A stretch of 45,712 bases of DNA from an uncultured Eisenbergiella sp. (GTDB lineage: Bacteria > Bacillota > Clostridia > Lachnospirales > Lachnospiraceae): contig CANRMT010000009.1 of assembly GCA_947631815.1 (NCBI GenBank), forward strand, positions 1 through 45,712, written 5' to 3'. Below the pieces are notes generated by a model. That model was not told the DNA's origin, did not search any database, and worked only from the letters and a program-made list of their open reading frames with translations. The translations under genes were made by a program, and so were the position numbers. Shown here piece by piece: positions 30,945 to 40,240 of this stretch. How positions within the stretch are numbered: the stretch's first letter is position 1; the number at the start of each line of letters is the position of its first letter.

Positions 30945-32459
30945 ATGAGAAAGTTTCAGCGCCTGCTGCTTTGTCTTGCGGCCGCATTTTTCCTGATCGC
31001 GGCGAAACGGGACGCATTCGCCGCGGGGCCGAACACGATCCCGAACGGTGTGACGGCGGACGGGATGGCGCTGTCCGGCATGACGCAGGATCAGGCGGCC
31101 GAGGCGATCCGGTCCTATGCGGGTCAGTTAAAGAGCCTGCCGGTGACGCTGCTGGATCAGAACGGGGGCAGCGTGACGGTGACGGCCGGCCAGCTGGGCC
31201 TCGAATGGGAAAACACGCGGATCGTACAGGACGCGGCCCAGATCGGCAGACAGGGCAACATCGTGAAACGGTATAAGGAGCTGCAGGATCTGGCGCACAA
31301 GGGCCGGGATTTTCACATCGAGCTGGGATTCGACCGCAATGCCATCGCCGGAGTGGTGAAGGAGCAGTGCAGCCGGTTTAACGTGGAAGCGGTGGATGCC
31401 CAGCTGTCGCGCAATAACGGCGTGTTTGAAGTGGTAGAGGGCAGAAGCGGCTATATGGTGGACGTGGACGCCTCCGTCAGCGCCATCTATGAGTATCTGA
31501 CCGGCCAGTGGGACCGCCAGGCGTGCAGCGTGAACCTGGTGGGCGCGGTGGACGAACCGGAGGGCCGGGCGGAGGACCTGATGCAGGTGAAGGATCTGCT
31601 GGGCACTTTCACCACCAGTTACGCCTCTTCCGGGTCCGACCGGAGCAAAAACGTGGCGAACGGCTGCAGTCTGATCAACGGGACCACGCTGTATCCGGGG
31701 CAGACCTTTTCCACCTATGACGCGGTGAAGCCTTTTACGGAGGAGAACGGATATTATATGGCGGGCTCCTACCTGAACGGCCAGGTGGTGGACAGCATCG
31801 GCGGCGGCATCTGCCAGGTGTCCACGACGCTTTACAACGCGGTGCTTCTGGCGGAGCTGGAGGTGACGGAGCGGCATAACCATTCTATGATCGTCACCTA
31901 TGTGGATCCGTCCGCGGACGCCGCCATCGCGGAATCCTCCGGCAAGGATTTTCAGTTTGTGAACAACACGGATCATCCGATCTACATAGAAGGCTATACG
32001 AAGGATAAGCATATCACCTTTAATCTGTACGGCGTGGAGACCAGGGACCCCGCCCGCACTGTTTCTTATGAGAGCGAGGTGCTGGAGCGGATCGAGCCGG
32101 ATTCGGAGGTCATCGTGGCGGACGCCTCCCAGCCCGTCGGTTTCCTGCACACCAGCGCGGAGCACATCGGCTATAAGGCGCAGCTGTGGAAGATCGTGAA
32201 GGAAAACGGCGTGGAGGTCAGCCGGGAAAAGGTGAACAGCAGCAATTATCAGGTGAGTCCCCGCACCATCACGGTGGGAACGGCCACCAGCGACGCGAAC
32301 ATCAGCAGCATCATAGCGGCGGCCATCGCCAGCAACAGTTCGCAGGTGGTGAAGGAAACGCTGGCGAACATTCAGGCCACGCAGGATCAGCTGGCCGAGA
32401 TCGCGGCCGCGCAGGCCGCGGCTGCACAGGCGGCGCAGGATGCCGCGGCGGGGAACTGA
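30945..32459 (+). CDS. VanW family exported protein
   Basis: A signal peptide or N-terminal anchor (about 1-27, LLLCLAAAFFLIAAKRDAFA) is followed by a peptidoglycan-binding-4-like domain (about 35-205; MTQDQAAEAIRSYAGQL repeats). The VanW domain (about 210-345) shows FTTSYASSGSDRSKNV, NGTTLYPGQTFS, DSIGGGICQVSTTLYNAVLLAELEVTERHNHS and DAAIAESSGKDFQFVNNT. A tail region then ends in an alanine/glutamine-rich low-complexity stretch (about 465-504). VanW proteins are linked to the cell envelope and to some vancomycin-resistance clusters, but their activity is unknown. GAAAGGA precedes the ATG. No van resistance genes are near, so this is probably a housekeeping envelope gene. Confidence 0.9.
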   Translation: MRKFQRLLLCLAAAFFLIAAKRDAFAAGPNTIPNGVTADGMALSGMTQDQAAEAIRSYAGQLKSLPVTLLDQNGGSVTVTAGQLGLEWENTRIVQDAAQIGRQGNIVKRYKELQDLAHKGRDFHIELGFDRNAIAGVVKEQCSRFNVEAVDAQLSRNNGVFEVVEGRSGYMVDVDASVSAIYEYLTGQWDRQACSVNLVGAVDEPEGRAEDLMQVKDLLGTFTTSYASSGSDRSKNVANGCSLINGTTLYPGQTFSTYDAVKPFTEENGYYMAGSYLNGQVVDSIGGGICQVSTTLYNAVLLAELEVTERHNHSMIVTYVDPSADAAIAESSGKDFQFVNNTDHPIYIEGYTKDKHITFNLYGVETRDPARTVSYESEVLERIEPDSEVIVADASQPVGFLHTSAEHIGYKAQLWKIVKENGVEVSREKVNSSNYQVSPRTITVGTATSDANISSIIAAAIASNSSQVVKETLANIQATQDQLAEIAAAQAAAAQAAQDAAAGN

Positions 32460-32490
32460 AGGGGATAACGGCCCGGAAAAGGATGGCGGT

Positions 32491-33150
32491 ATGGGCCCGG
32501 TCTATGAGCTGGAGGGCTGCGGCGGGTTCGCCGCATGCGCGGAGGAAAATCAAAGAGCGGTCAGCCAGGCGGCTTTTTCCGGCAGGGCGAGGCCCGGAGA
32601 TGGGATCGTGATGACCAAATGGGCGGGGCTGGAGGGCAGCGTCCTGCTGGCGGAACGGTTCCGGGAACGTCTGCTGGAGCGTTATCCGGCGGAACTGATC
32701 GACACGGCGCGGGCGTTTCGGCGTTATCTGTCCGTGACCCGGGAGGCCGCGGCCGCCGCGGCGTTCGACATCGGCGCGATTTGCGCGGTGGGAGAGGGCG
32801 GCGTTTTCAGGGCCCTCTGGGAGCTGGCGGAGCGCGCCGGGACCGGACTGTCCGTTTCCCTGAAAAAAATACCCATCCGGCAGGAAACGGTGGAGATCTG
32901 CAATCTGCTGGATGTCAATCCCTACGAGCTGACGGGAAACGGGAGCCTTCTCTGCCTGACGCCGGACGGGGAACGGCTGGCGGAGGCTTTTGGGGGGCTG
33001 GGCATTCCGGCAGCGGTCATTGGCCGCGCGGAGAGCGGTCATGACAGGGCGGTCCGAAACGGCGGAGAAAAGCGCTTTTTATCTCCCAGGACACAGGACG
33101 CCATATACCGGGTCTGGCGGACGGCCGGGAAGGAAGCGGTTCATACATAA
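32491..33150 (+). CDS. AIR-synthase-related protein with only the C-terminal domain
   Basis: The 219-residue product matches the C-terminal AIRS domain of the HypE/ThiL/PurM superfamily: RPGDGIVMTKWAGLEGSVLLAERF (about 32-55), AICAVGEGGVFRALWELAERAGTGLSVSLKKIPI (about 110-143), then NPYELTGNGSLLCLTPDGERLAEAFGGLGIPAAVIGRA. Full-length clostridial relatives (annotated as hydrogenase maturation factors) are about 330 residues. They carry an N-terminal ATP-binding half that is missing here; only about 30 unrelated residues precede the C-domain. The ATG at 32491 has AAAAGGA before it, and an earlier in-frame ATG at 32440 inside the vanW gene is less likely. It may be a decayed gene or a specialised half-protein. 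Confidence 0.7.
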   Translation: MGPVYELEGCGGFAACAEENQRAVSQAAFSGRARPGDGIVMTKWAGLEGSVLLAERFRERLLERYPAELIDTARAFRRYLSVTREAAAAAAFDIGAICAVGEGGVFRALWELAERAGTGLSVSLKKIPIRQETVEICNLLDVNPYELTGNGSLLCLTPDGERLAEAFGGLGIPAAVIGRAESGHDRAVRNGGEKRFLSPRTQDAIYRVWRTAGKEAVHT

Positions 33151-33227
33151 AATGCAAGGAGATGGATGTCGGCACGTCCTGCCGGATCGGAAACTGTGCC
33201 GCGCAGGCGGCAGAATGAGAGGAAAAA

Positions 33228-33710
33228 ATGAGAGAAGAACTGTTGAGAGTCATCGAGAAGAACAGCCGCATCGACCTGAAGGAGCTGGCGGTCATTCTGG
33301 GCGTGGAGGAGATCGACGTGGTCAATGAAATGGCCGCGATGGAGAGCGAGGGGATCATCTGCGGCTATCATACGCTGATCGACTGGGAAAAGACCAGCAT
33401 CGAGAAGGTGTCCGCGCTGATCGAGGTGCGGGTGACGCCCCAGAGGGGACAGGGGTTTGACAATATCGCGGAGCGCATTTACAAGTATCCCGAGGTGCAC
33501 GCCGTATATCTGATCTCCGGCGGCTATGATCTGCTGATCGCGCTGGAGGGCAAGTCGCTGAAGGAAGTGTCCTATTTCGTGTCCGACAAGCTGGCCCCGC
33601 TGGACAGCGTGCTGAGCACGGCGACTCATTTTATCCTGAAAAAATATAAGGACCACGGCACGATCCTGGCCAGAAAATACGAAGATAACAGGGAGAAGGT
33701 GTCGCCATGA
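33228..33710 (+). CDS. Lrp/AsnC family regulator
   Basis: This 160-residue protein has an N-terminal winged helix-turn-helix (about 1-60, LLRVIEKNSRIDLKELAVILGVEEIDVVNEM) and a C-terminal RAM ligand-binding domain (about 65-150, SALIEVRVTPQRG and VYLISGGYDLLIALEG). Such proteins form dimers or octamers that sense amino acids. The stop overlaps the aminotransferase start as ATGA, a common clostridial pair, so it probably regulates that gene and itself. GAGAGG upstream of the ATG supports the start. Confidence 0.93.
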   Translation: MREELLRVIEKNSRIDLKELAVILGVEEIDVVNEMAAMESEGIICGYHTLIDWEKTSIEKVSALIEVRVTPQRGQGFDNIAERIYKYPEVHAVYLISGGYDLLIALEGKSLKEVSYFVSDKLAPLDSVLSTATHFILKKYKDHGTILARKYEDNREKVSP

Positions 33711-34879
33711 GAAATCCGCTGTCTGACAGGATCGTCGGGATCAAGCCTTCCGGCATCCGCAAATTTTTTGACATCGTGAGCGAAATGAAGGACGCCATTT
33801 CCCTGGGGGTGGGCGAGCCGGATTTCGACACGCCCTGGCATATCCGGGACGAGGGCATTTATTCCCTGGAAAAGGGGCGTACCTTTTATACCTCCAACGC
33901 CGGACTGAAGGAGCTGAAGATCGAGATCAGCCATTATCTGGAGCGGCGCTTTCACCTTTCCTATGATTACGATAAGGAGGTGATGGTGACGGTGGGCGGT
34001 TCCGAGGCCATCGATATCGCCCTGCGCGCCATGATCAATCCGGGGGACGAGGTCATCATTCCGCAGCCCTCTTACGTTTCCTATGAACCCTGCGCGATCC
34101 TGGCCAACGCGGTGCCCGTGATCATCGATCTGAAGGCGGAAAACGAGTTCCGGCTCACGGCGCAGGAGCTGGAGGACGCCATCACCGATAAGACCAAGAT
34201 CGTGGTGCTCCCTTTCCCCAACAACCCGACAGGCGCCATCATGGAGCAAAAGGATCTGGAGGCGGTGGCGGAGGTGATCATCCGGCACGACCTGTTCGTG
34301 ATCTCCGATGAGATCTATGCGGAGCTCACCTATAAGGGGCGTCATGTGTCCATCGCCGAGATCCCCGGCATGTGGGAGCGCACGGTGCTGATCAACGGTT
34401 TTTCCAAAACCTATGCCATGACGGGCTGGCGGCTGGGCTATGCCTGTGCACCGGCGGCCATCATCGCCCAGATGCTGAAGATCCATCAGTTTGCCATCAT
34501 GTGTGCGCCCACCACCAGCCAGTACGCGGCGGTGGAGGCGCTGAAGAACGGCAACGGCGATGTGGCGATGATGCGGGAGCAGTACAATCAGCGCCGCCGT
34601 TATCTGGTGAACGCCTTCCGCGAGATGGGTCTGCCCTGTTTTGAGCCCTACGGCGCGTTTTATATCTTCCCCTGCATCAAAGAATTCGGCATGACCAGCG
34701 ACGAATTCGCCACCCGTTTCCTGGAGGAGGAAAAGGTGGCGGTGGTGCCGGGAACGGCCTTCGGCGACTGCGGCGAAGGCTTCCTGCGGATCTCCTATGC
34801 GTATTCGCTGGAGAATCTGAAGATCGCCATCGGGCGGCTGGCGGATTTCGTCGAGAAGCTGCGGGCGGAGAAAAGATAG
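33707..34879 (+). CDS. Class I/II PLP-dependent aminotransferase
   Basis: The 390-residue protein has the fold-type I aminotransferase motifs: GVGEPDFDTP (about 34-43), TVGGSEAIDIALRA, PFPNNPTGA with the conserved N (about 170-178), SDEIYAEL, and the PLP lysine in INGFSKTYAMTGWRLGYA (about 228-245). RISYAYS holds the carboxylate-binding arginine. Substrate could be an aromatic or neutral amino acid, or a dapL/patA-like acceptor; it cannot be decided from sequence. It is translationally coupled to the Lrp regulator and ends before a strong hairpin. Confidence 0.92.
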   Translation: MRNPLSDRIVGIKPSGIRKFFDIVSEMKDAISLGVGEPDFDTPWHIRDEGIYSLEKGRTFYTSNAGLKELKIEISHYLERRFHLSYDYDKEVMVTVGGSEAIDIALRAMINPGDEVIIPQPSYVSYEPCAILANAVPVIIDLKAENEFRLTAQELEDAITDKTKIVVLPFPNNPTGAIMEQKDLEAVAEVIIRHDLFVISDEIYAELTYKGRHVSIAEIPGMWERTVLINGFSKTYAMTGWRLGYACAPAAIIAQMLKIHQFAIMCAPTTSQYAAVEALKNGNGDVAMMREQYNQRRRYLVNAFREMGLPCFEPYGAFYIFPCIKEFGMTSDEFATRFLEEEKVAVVPGTAFGDCGEGFLRISYAYSLENLKIAIGRLADFVEKLRAEKR

Positions 34880-34920
34880 CAGGACGGGAAACCGGAATAA
34901 ACACCGGAGAATATGACCGC

Positions 34921-34952
34921 GCCCGGCCGAGATTTCGGCCGGGCGGCTGTTT
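34921..34952 (+). terminator. Terminator after the aminotransferase
   Basis: GCCCGGCCGA (34921-34930) and TCGGCCGGGC (34935-34944) form a perfect stem, followed by GGCTGTTTT with a short T run. Confidence 0.75.
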
Positions 34953-34966
34953 TGGGAGAATCGCAT

Positions 34967-35464
34967 ATGTTTCATATCGTACTGCATCAGCCGGAGATCC
35001 CGCAGAACACGGGGAACATCGGCCGCACCTGCGCGGCCGTGGGCGCGTCGCTGCATCTCATCGAGCCGCTGGGCTTTTCCCTGAGCGAAAAGCAGTTAAA
35101 GCGGGCGGGCATGGACTACTGGGCCAGGCTGGACGTGCACCGCTATATCAATTTCGGGGATTTCTGTGAGAAACATCCGGGCGCGAAGATCTGGATGGCG
35201 ACGACGAAGGCGAAGAGGATCTATACGGACGTGCGGTTCGGCCCGGACGACTATATCATGTTCGGCAAGGAGAGCGCGGGCATTCCGGAAGAGATTCTGG
35301 TGGAGCATGAGGAAGGCTGCATACGGATCCCCATGCTGGATCAGATCCGTTCCCTGAATCTGTCCAACGCCGTCGCCGTCGTGCTCTATGAGGCACTGCG
35401 GCAGAACGGCTTCGCGGGACTGCAGGAACACGGCGAGCTGCACCGCCTTCACTGGAAGGAGTAG
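34967..35464 (+). CDS. trmL: tRNA (cytidine/uridine-2'-O-)-methyltransferase TrmL
   Basis: This SPOUT-class enzyme of 165 residues methylates the ribose of nucleotide 34 in tRNA-Leu isoacceptors. The motifs are in order: PEIPQNTGNIGRTC (about 8-21), the FGKESAGIPEEIL segment (about 100-112), and the knot LDQIRSLNLSNAVAVVLYEALRQ (about 123-145). The ATG at 34967 follows GGGAGAA; the upstream in-frame codons lie inside the terminator. It ends 21 bases before the convergent histidine kinase gene. Confidence 0.95.
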   Translation: MFHIVLHQPEIPQNTGNIGRTCAAVGASLHLIEPLGFSLSEKQLKRAGMDYWARLDVHRYINFGDFCEKHPGAKIWMATTKAKRIYTDVRFGPDDYIMFGKESAGIPEEILVEHEEGCIRIPMLDQIRSLNLSNAVAVVLYEALRQNGFAGLQEHGELHRLHWKE

Positions 35465-35485
35465 ATTTGCCCCGCGGGCGCTGTC

Positions 35486-36907
35486 CTATTCTTCCTCGCT
35501 CTCGTCCACGGGGAGGGTGAAGATGAATTCGCTGCCCACGCCCTCGGTGCTGATGACGTTGATGTTCTCGTTGTGAGCCTGAATGATCTCCTTGGTGATG
35601 GAGAGCCCCAGGCCGGTTCCTTTTTTGTCCTTGCCGCGGGACAGGTCGGTCTTGTAAAAGCGGTCGAAGATGAGGCGCAGGCTGTCCTTGGGGATGCCGA
35701 TGCCGCTGTCCTTGACGGAAACGAAGATCTTGCCGTGCTTTTCGGAGGTTTCGATCTTGATCGAAGAGTCCGGGTGAGAGAATTTGATGGCGTTGTCGAG
35801 CAGGTTGTAAAGCACCTGCTCGATCTTGCTTTTATCGGCGATGACGGAGAGCCGTTCGCCGGTGAGCACCAGTTCGATGCGGATGCGCTTGGAACGGCAG
35901 GTGCCCTCGAAGGAGGCGGCAGTAGAGCGGATGACCTGATTGATATCGAAAGCCGTTTTTTCCAGCACCATGCCCTTCATGTTCAGGTTGTTCAGCGTCA
36001 GCAGGCTGTTGGTGAGCTTGATCAGGCGGTCGGTCTCGTTCAGGACGATGCCGAGATATTTTTCATGCAGCTCGGGCGGGATGGTGCCGTCCTGCATGGC
36101 CTCCAGGTAGCCCTTGATGGAGGTCAGGGGAGAGCGGAAATCGTGGGAGACGTTGGCGATGAATTTTTTCTGGTTGTCCTCGCCTCTGGCGATCTCGCTG
36201 GCCATCAGGGAAAGGGAGGCCGCCAGGTAGCCCATTTCATCCTCGCTGTCCACCTGGAATTCGTAGTGCAGGTTCCCGGCGGCGTACTGCTCCGTGGCCG
36301 TGGTGATCCTGCGCAGCGGCACATAGACCATTTCCGTGAAGAAGATCAGGATGATCAGGGACAGCAGGAAAAAGATCATCAGCATGATGTAGGAAATGGA
36401 CAAAAGGCTCTCGCTGGAATCCCGGATGGAGGACATGGCCGTGTGGATGACCACATAGCCGCGCACCCGGAAATTGGAGGCGATGGGCGCGAAAACGCTG
36501 AGCATTTCCTCCGTGAAGCAGTTGAAGAAATTGCCGGTAGTATAAAAGGAGCCCGCCGTGACGGTGGAATCGAAACCCTCCACCATGGACTCATGCTCCA
36601 CATCCAGAGGCATTTCCGTGGTCATGATGATGCGGCCGGAGGGGTTGATGATCCAGATCTGGGCGTTCAGATAGGCGCTCAGGGCGTCCAGCTGCTCCTT
36701 GACCTCCTCCAGGGAGGCCCTGTTGTTGTAAAGGTCGGAGGCGCAGGTGTCGGCGATCAGCGTGGCTTCCTTGTAGAGAGAGTCCGCCCGGTCGCGCTTG
36801 AGGTGCTCCATGGTCATGCTGGACACGAAGGTCGCCACCACGAGGAACCCGAAAATGCCGAAGATGATATAGGCCAGTATGAATTTGAGATAGAGCGTTT
36901 TGTGCAT
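35486..36907 (-). CDS. Membrane sensor histidine kinase
   Basis: This HisKA-type kinase of 473 residues has a first membrane helix at about 8-31 and an extracellular sensing region at about 32-170. The second helix lies at about 172-195 (IMLMIFFLLSLIILIFF), followed by HAMP (about 196-248). The phosphoacceptor is H255 in SHDFRSPLTSIKGYLE. The ATPase has the N box (LYNLLDNAIKFS), G1 (VKDSGIGIP), F box (IFDRFYKTD) and G2 (GTGLGLSITKEI). It would phosphorylate the response regulator encoded 93 bases upstream. The signal is unknown. It is the last gene of the mutS2-regulator-kinase unit. Confidence 0.95.
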   Translation of the reverse strand: MHKTLYLKFILAYIIFGIFGFLVVATFVSSMTMEHLKRDRADSLYKEATLIADTCASDLYNNRASLEEVKEQLDALSAYLNAQIWIINPSGRIIMTTEMPLDVEHESMVEGFDSTVTAGSFYTTGNFFNCFTEEMLSVFAPIASNFRVRGYVVIHTAMSSIRDSSESLLSISYIMLMIFFLLSLIILIFFTEMVYVPLRRITTATEQYAAGNLHYEFQVDSEDEMGYLAASLSLMASEIARGEDNQKKFIANVSHDFRSPLTSIKGYLEAMQDGTIPPELHEKYLGIVLNETDRLIKLTNSLLTLNNLNMKGMVLEKTAFDINQVIRSTAASFEGTCRSKRIRIELVLTGERLSVIADKSKIEQVLYNLLDNAIKFSHPDSSIKIETSEKHGKIFVSVKDSGIGIPKDSLRLIFDRFYKTDLSRGKDKKGTGLGLSITKEIIQAHNENINVISTEGVGSEFIFTLPVDESEEE

Positions 36908-37000
36908 GGGAGTCCCTTTCGCGGGCCGGTTCCTGTGTCCGCATCAGGCCGGGCCGGGTTCACGGCGCCCTGCGCCGTATGATCTGCGGCTTTTCGAAGC

Positions 37001-37699
37001 TCACCTGACCTCGAATTTGTATCCGATGCCCCAGATCGTGGCGATCTTCCAGTTGGCGTAGTCTTTGATCTTTTCCCGGAGGCGCTTGATATGGACGTCC
37101 ACGGTGCGCGTGTCGCCGATGTATTCGTATCCCCAGATCTGGTCCAGCAGCTGTTCCCTGGAAAAAACGTGGTTGGGCGAGGAAGCCAGGAAGTAAAGCA
37201 GCTCCAGCTCCTTGGGCGGCATGTCCACCGTATTGCCCAGATAGATAACGGAATAATTGGTCTTGTTCACGGTCAGTCCCTCATATTCCACGCACTCGAC
37301 AGAGGGCTTGGAGGGGACGGCGGGAGCGGGCTTGCAGCGGCGCAGGACCGCTTTGACCCGGGCCACCAGCTCCTTGGAATCGAAGGGCTTTTCCATATAG
37401 TCGTCAGCGCCCAGCTCCAGCCCCAGCACCTTGTCGAAGATCTCGCCCTTGGCCGACAGCATGATGATGGGCACGCTGGAACGGCTGCGCACCTCGCGGC
37501 AGACCTGATACCCGTCGATGCCGGGGAGCATCAGATCCAGAAGGATCAGATTGGGTTCAAAAGAGCTGACCGCGTTCAGGGCGGATTCCCCGTCGCCCAC
37601 GATCATGGTGTCAAAGCATTCCTTCGTGAGATAGAGGGAGATCAGCTCGGCGATATTGGCGTCGTCGTCTACGATCAGGATTTTCTGTTTGTTTGCCAT
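37001..37699 (-). CDS. OmpR/PhoB family response regulator
   Basis: The receiver domain (1-120) has the acidic pair D11-D13, phosphoacceptor D55 in LILLDLMLPG, and K105 in the MEKPF motif. The C-terminal winged helix (about 135-232) ends with TRTVDVHIKRLREKIKDYANWKIATIWGIGYKFEV. It is 232 residues, a normal length, and partners the histidine kinase downstream. Only three bases separate its ATG from the mutS2 stop, and its ribosome binding site GGAGG lies in the mutS2 end, so the genes are coupled. Confidence 0.96.
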   Translation of the reverse strand: MANKQKILIVDDDANIAELISLYLTKECFDTMIVGDGESALNAVSSFEPNLILLDLMLPGIDGYQVCREVRSRSSVPIIMLSAKGEIFDKVLGLELGADDYMEKPFDSKELVARVKAVLRRCKPAPAVPSKPSVECVEYEGLTVNKTNYSVIYLGNTVDMPPKELELLYFLASSPNHVFSREQLLDQIWGYEYIGDTRTVDVHIKRLREKIKDYANWKIATIWGIGYKFEVR

Positions 37700-37702
37700 T
37701 TC

Positions 37703-40081
37703 CTATTCCTCCTTGAAAACTGCGATGGTCACGCCCGCGTCGCCTTCCCCGTATTCGCCCGGACGGAAGGACTTAACGTATCTGACGCGCCGCAGGTGCT
37801 TCTGGACCGCCTGGCGCAGGGCGCCGGTGCCCTTGCCGTGCACGATGCGGACGCTCTTTAAATGGGCCAGATAGGCGTCGTCCAGATATTTGTCGAGAGC
37901 GGCGAGGGCCTCGTCCACGGTCTTGCCCAGCAGGTTGATCTCCGGGGATACGGAGATGGATTTGGACATCCGCAGCTTGCCCGTGCCGGTGCGGTTCATG
38001 TTGGGAGCGGTGACGGTGGGTTCGTCAATGCGCACCAGGTCGCTGATATTGACCGAGGAGCGGAGGATGCCGCACTGGACGAAGAGATTGCCCTTCGCGT
38101 CCGGCAGGGAGCTTACCGTTCCCTTTAAGCCCATGGAAAGGATGCGCACCGTATCGCCCTTCTTCAGCTGCTCCGGTCTGAGGGCGGCTTTGGGGGCCTC
38201 CTCCTTTCCGATGGAAAGTCCGGCGTTTTTCTCGCCGATCCGGCCGCGCAGCTGTTCTCTGGTCTTTTCCAGATCCTTCATGGATGCGCCGGGACCGGCC
38301 TTCTGAAAGACGCGGATGGTCTCGTCGGCCACATCCTTGGCTTCCTGCAGGATATCGCGTGCCTTTTCGTTGGCCTCCCGCAGGATCCGGTCGCGGTTCT
38401 GATCGATCCGGTCGTTCTTTTCCTGCAGCTGTTTTTTGAGACGTTCAATCTCTTTTTTGTGCGCCTCGATCTCCTGCTGCTCGCGTTCGATGGTGACGCG
38501 GCGCTGCTCCAGATTGGAGATCACGTCCTCGAAGCTGATGTCCTGCTCCGTGATCTGCGCTCTGGCGGCTTCGATGATCTCATCGGAGAGCCCCAGCTTT
38601 TTGGAGATGGCGAAGGCGTTGCTCTTTCCGGGGATGCCCAGAAGGAGCCGGTAGGTGGGGCGCAGCGTCTCCACGTCGAATTCACAGCAGGCGTTTTCCA
38701 CGAAATCGGTGGAAAGGGCGTAGATCTTCAGCTCGCTGTAGTGCGTGGTCGCCATGGTGCGGATGCCCCGGTCGTGCAGATAGTTCAGGATCGCGATGGC
38801 CAGCGCGGCGCCCTCGGTGGGGTCCGTGCCGGCGCCCAGCTCGTCAAAGAGACAGAGCGAATTTTCATCCGCATGCTTCAAAATGGAAACGATGCTGGTC
38901 ATATGGGAGGAAAAAGTGCTCAGGCTCTGTTCGATGCTCTGCTCGTCCCCGATGTCCGCGAAAACCTCCGTGAAAACGGACAGCTGGGAACGGTCCCCGG
39001 CCGGGATGTGCAGGCCCGCCTGCCCCATCAGCACAAAAAGGCCGACGGTCTTCAGGCAGACGGTCTTGCCGCCGGTGTTGGGTCCGGTGATGATGAGCAG
39101 ATCGAAATCCTCGCCCAGCGTCACGTCGATGGGAACCACCTTTTTCCTGTCCAGAAGCGGGTGCCTGCCCTGACGGATCCGGATGAAATGCTCATCGTTG
39201 AAGGAAGGGCGGCTGCAGTTTAGGTCCATCGCCAGTCCCGCCTTGGCGAACACGAAGTCGAGCTTCGTCATGATCCGCTGGTCCTCGGTCAGCTCCGCAG
39301 TGTGTTCTCCGGCCTGGGCGCTGAGGGACGCCAGGATGACGGCGATCTCCTTCTGTTCCTCGATCTCCAGCTCCCGCAGCTGGTTGTTCAGCTCCACCAC
39401 GATGGCCGGTTCGATGAAATAGGTGGAACCGGTGGCGGACTGATCGTGGATCATGCCGGGCACCTGGTTCTTGTACTCGGATTTTACCGGGATGCAGTAG
39501 CGCCCGTCCCGGGTGGTGATCACGGCGTCCTGCAGATAGGTGCGGGAGGAACCGTTGACCATGTTGTTGAGCTGAGAGTGGATGCGCTCGCCGGTGAGGG
39601 AAATGCTGCGGCGGATCCGCTTCAGGTTGGGACTGGCATCATCCGCGATCTCCTCTTCCGAGGGGATGCAGCGGCGGATCTCCCTCGACAGGGAAGGCAG
39701 GGGTTCCAGACTGCTGAAATCCTCCGTCAGGGAATCCGCGGTCGCATCCTCCCGGTCAGAGCTGCCGTAGCTCTTCACGCGGGCCGCGTTTTCCAGAAGC
39801 CCGGCGATGCGCAGCAGCTCCTCGATGGAAAGCGCGCTGCCGATCTCCAGGGAACGCAGGCTCATGCCAAGGGGCTTATTATTGCCGAAATTCAGGGATC
39901 CCTTCTGGAACATCCGCGTCAGGGCGTCCGCCGTTTCGGTCTGCGCCCGTTCGATCTCTTCCAGATCGATCATGGGCACCAGAGCGCGGCAGAGCCCGCG
40001 TCCGGGATCGGAAGTAGCCTTCCCTTCCAGGAGGCGGATGATCTTATCATATTCCAATACGCGTAAAACCTTTGCGTTCAT
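37703..40081 (-). CDS. mutS2: MutS2 (RqcU-type) ATPase with Smr domain
   Basis: The 792-residue protein has the MutS2 layout. An N-terminal helical core and clamp is followed by the ABC ATPase with Walker A ITGPNTGGKTVCLKT, LFDELGAGTDPTEGAALA (Walker B/signature) and TTHYSELK. A long coiled coil follows (about 515-610), then a KOW-like segment (LKKGDTVRILSMGLKGTV). The C-terminal Smr nuclease domain (about 715-792) has INLLGKTVDEAL and VRIVHGKGTGALR. MutS2 limits recombination, and in B. subtilis also senses collided ribosomes. The start is at 40081 (MNAKVLRVLEYDKI). It heads a unit with a two-component system. Confidence 0.96.
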   Translation of the reverse strand: MNAKVLRVLEYDKIIRLLEGKATSDPGRGLCRALVPMIDLEEIERAQTETADALTRMFQKGSLNFGNNKPLGMSLRSLEIGSALSIEELLRIAGLLENAARVKSYGSSDREDATADSLTEDFSSLEPLPSLSREIRRCIPSEEEIADDASPNLKRIRRSISLTGERIHSQLNNMVNGSSRTYLQDAVITTRDGRYCIPVKSEYKNQVPGMIHDQSATGSTYFIEPAIVVELNNQLRELEIEEQKEIAVILASLSAQAGEHTAELTEDQRIMTKLDFVFAKAGLAMDLNCSRPSFNDEHFIRIRQGRHPLLDRKKVVPIDVTLGEDFDLLIITGPNTGGKTVCLKTVGLFVLMGQAGLHIPAGDRSQLSVFTEVFADIGDEQSIEQSLSTFSSHMTSIVSILKHADENSLCLFDELGAGTDPTEGAALAIAILNYLHDRGIRTMATTHYSELKIYALSTDFVENACCEFDVETLRPTYRLLLGIPGKSNAFAISKKLGLSDEIIEAARAQITEQDISFEDVISNLEQRRVTIEREQQEIEAHKKEIERLKKQLQEKNDRIDQNRDRILREANEKARDILQEAKDVADETIRVFQKAGPGASMKDLEKTREQLRGRIGEKNAGLSIGKEEAPKAALRPEQLKKGDTVRILSMGLKGTVSSLPDAKGNLFVQCGILRSSVNISDLVRIDEPTVTAPNMNRTGTGKLRMSKSISVSPEINLLGKTVDEALAALDKYLDDAYLAHLKSVRIVHGKGTGALRQAVQKHLRRVRYVKSFRPGEYGEGDAGVTIAVFKEE

Positions 40082-40152
40082 CGTTTCATGCTCCGTTCTG
40101 TCTGCTGCGCGGCCGCACCGGCCGCCGGAGGGGCGTTCTCACACTTCCCCTG

Positions 40153-40164
40153 TATATCATACCA
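40153..40164 (-). promoter_or_regulatory. Extended -10 promoter candidate for mutS2
   Basis: On the minus strand, TGG-TATGAT (around 40164-40156) forms an extended -10 about 75 bases before the mutS2 start. No clear -35 is seen. Confidence 0.4.
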
Positions 40165-40240
40165 CATCATGCGGGAAACGGACAGCTTTTTTTGCCGCGT
40201 AGGGGTATGATCGGGCGGTTTGGGGACTAAAGGGCAGATG

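Noticed and set aside
30945-32459. Vancomycin resistance cluster
   Set aside because: Only a VanW-family gene is present; no vanHAX, vanS or vanR genes are nearby, and VanW proteins are common in susceptible Clostridia.
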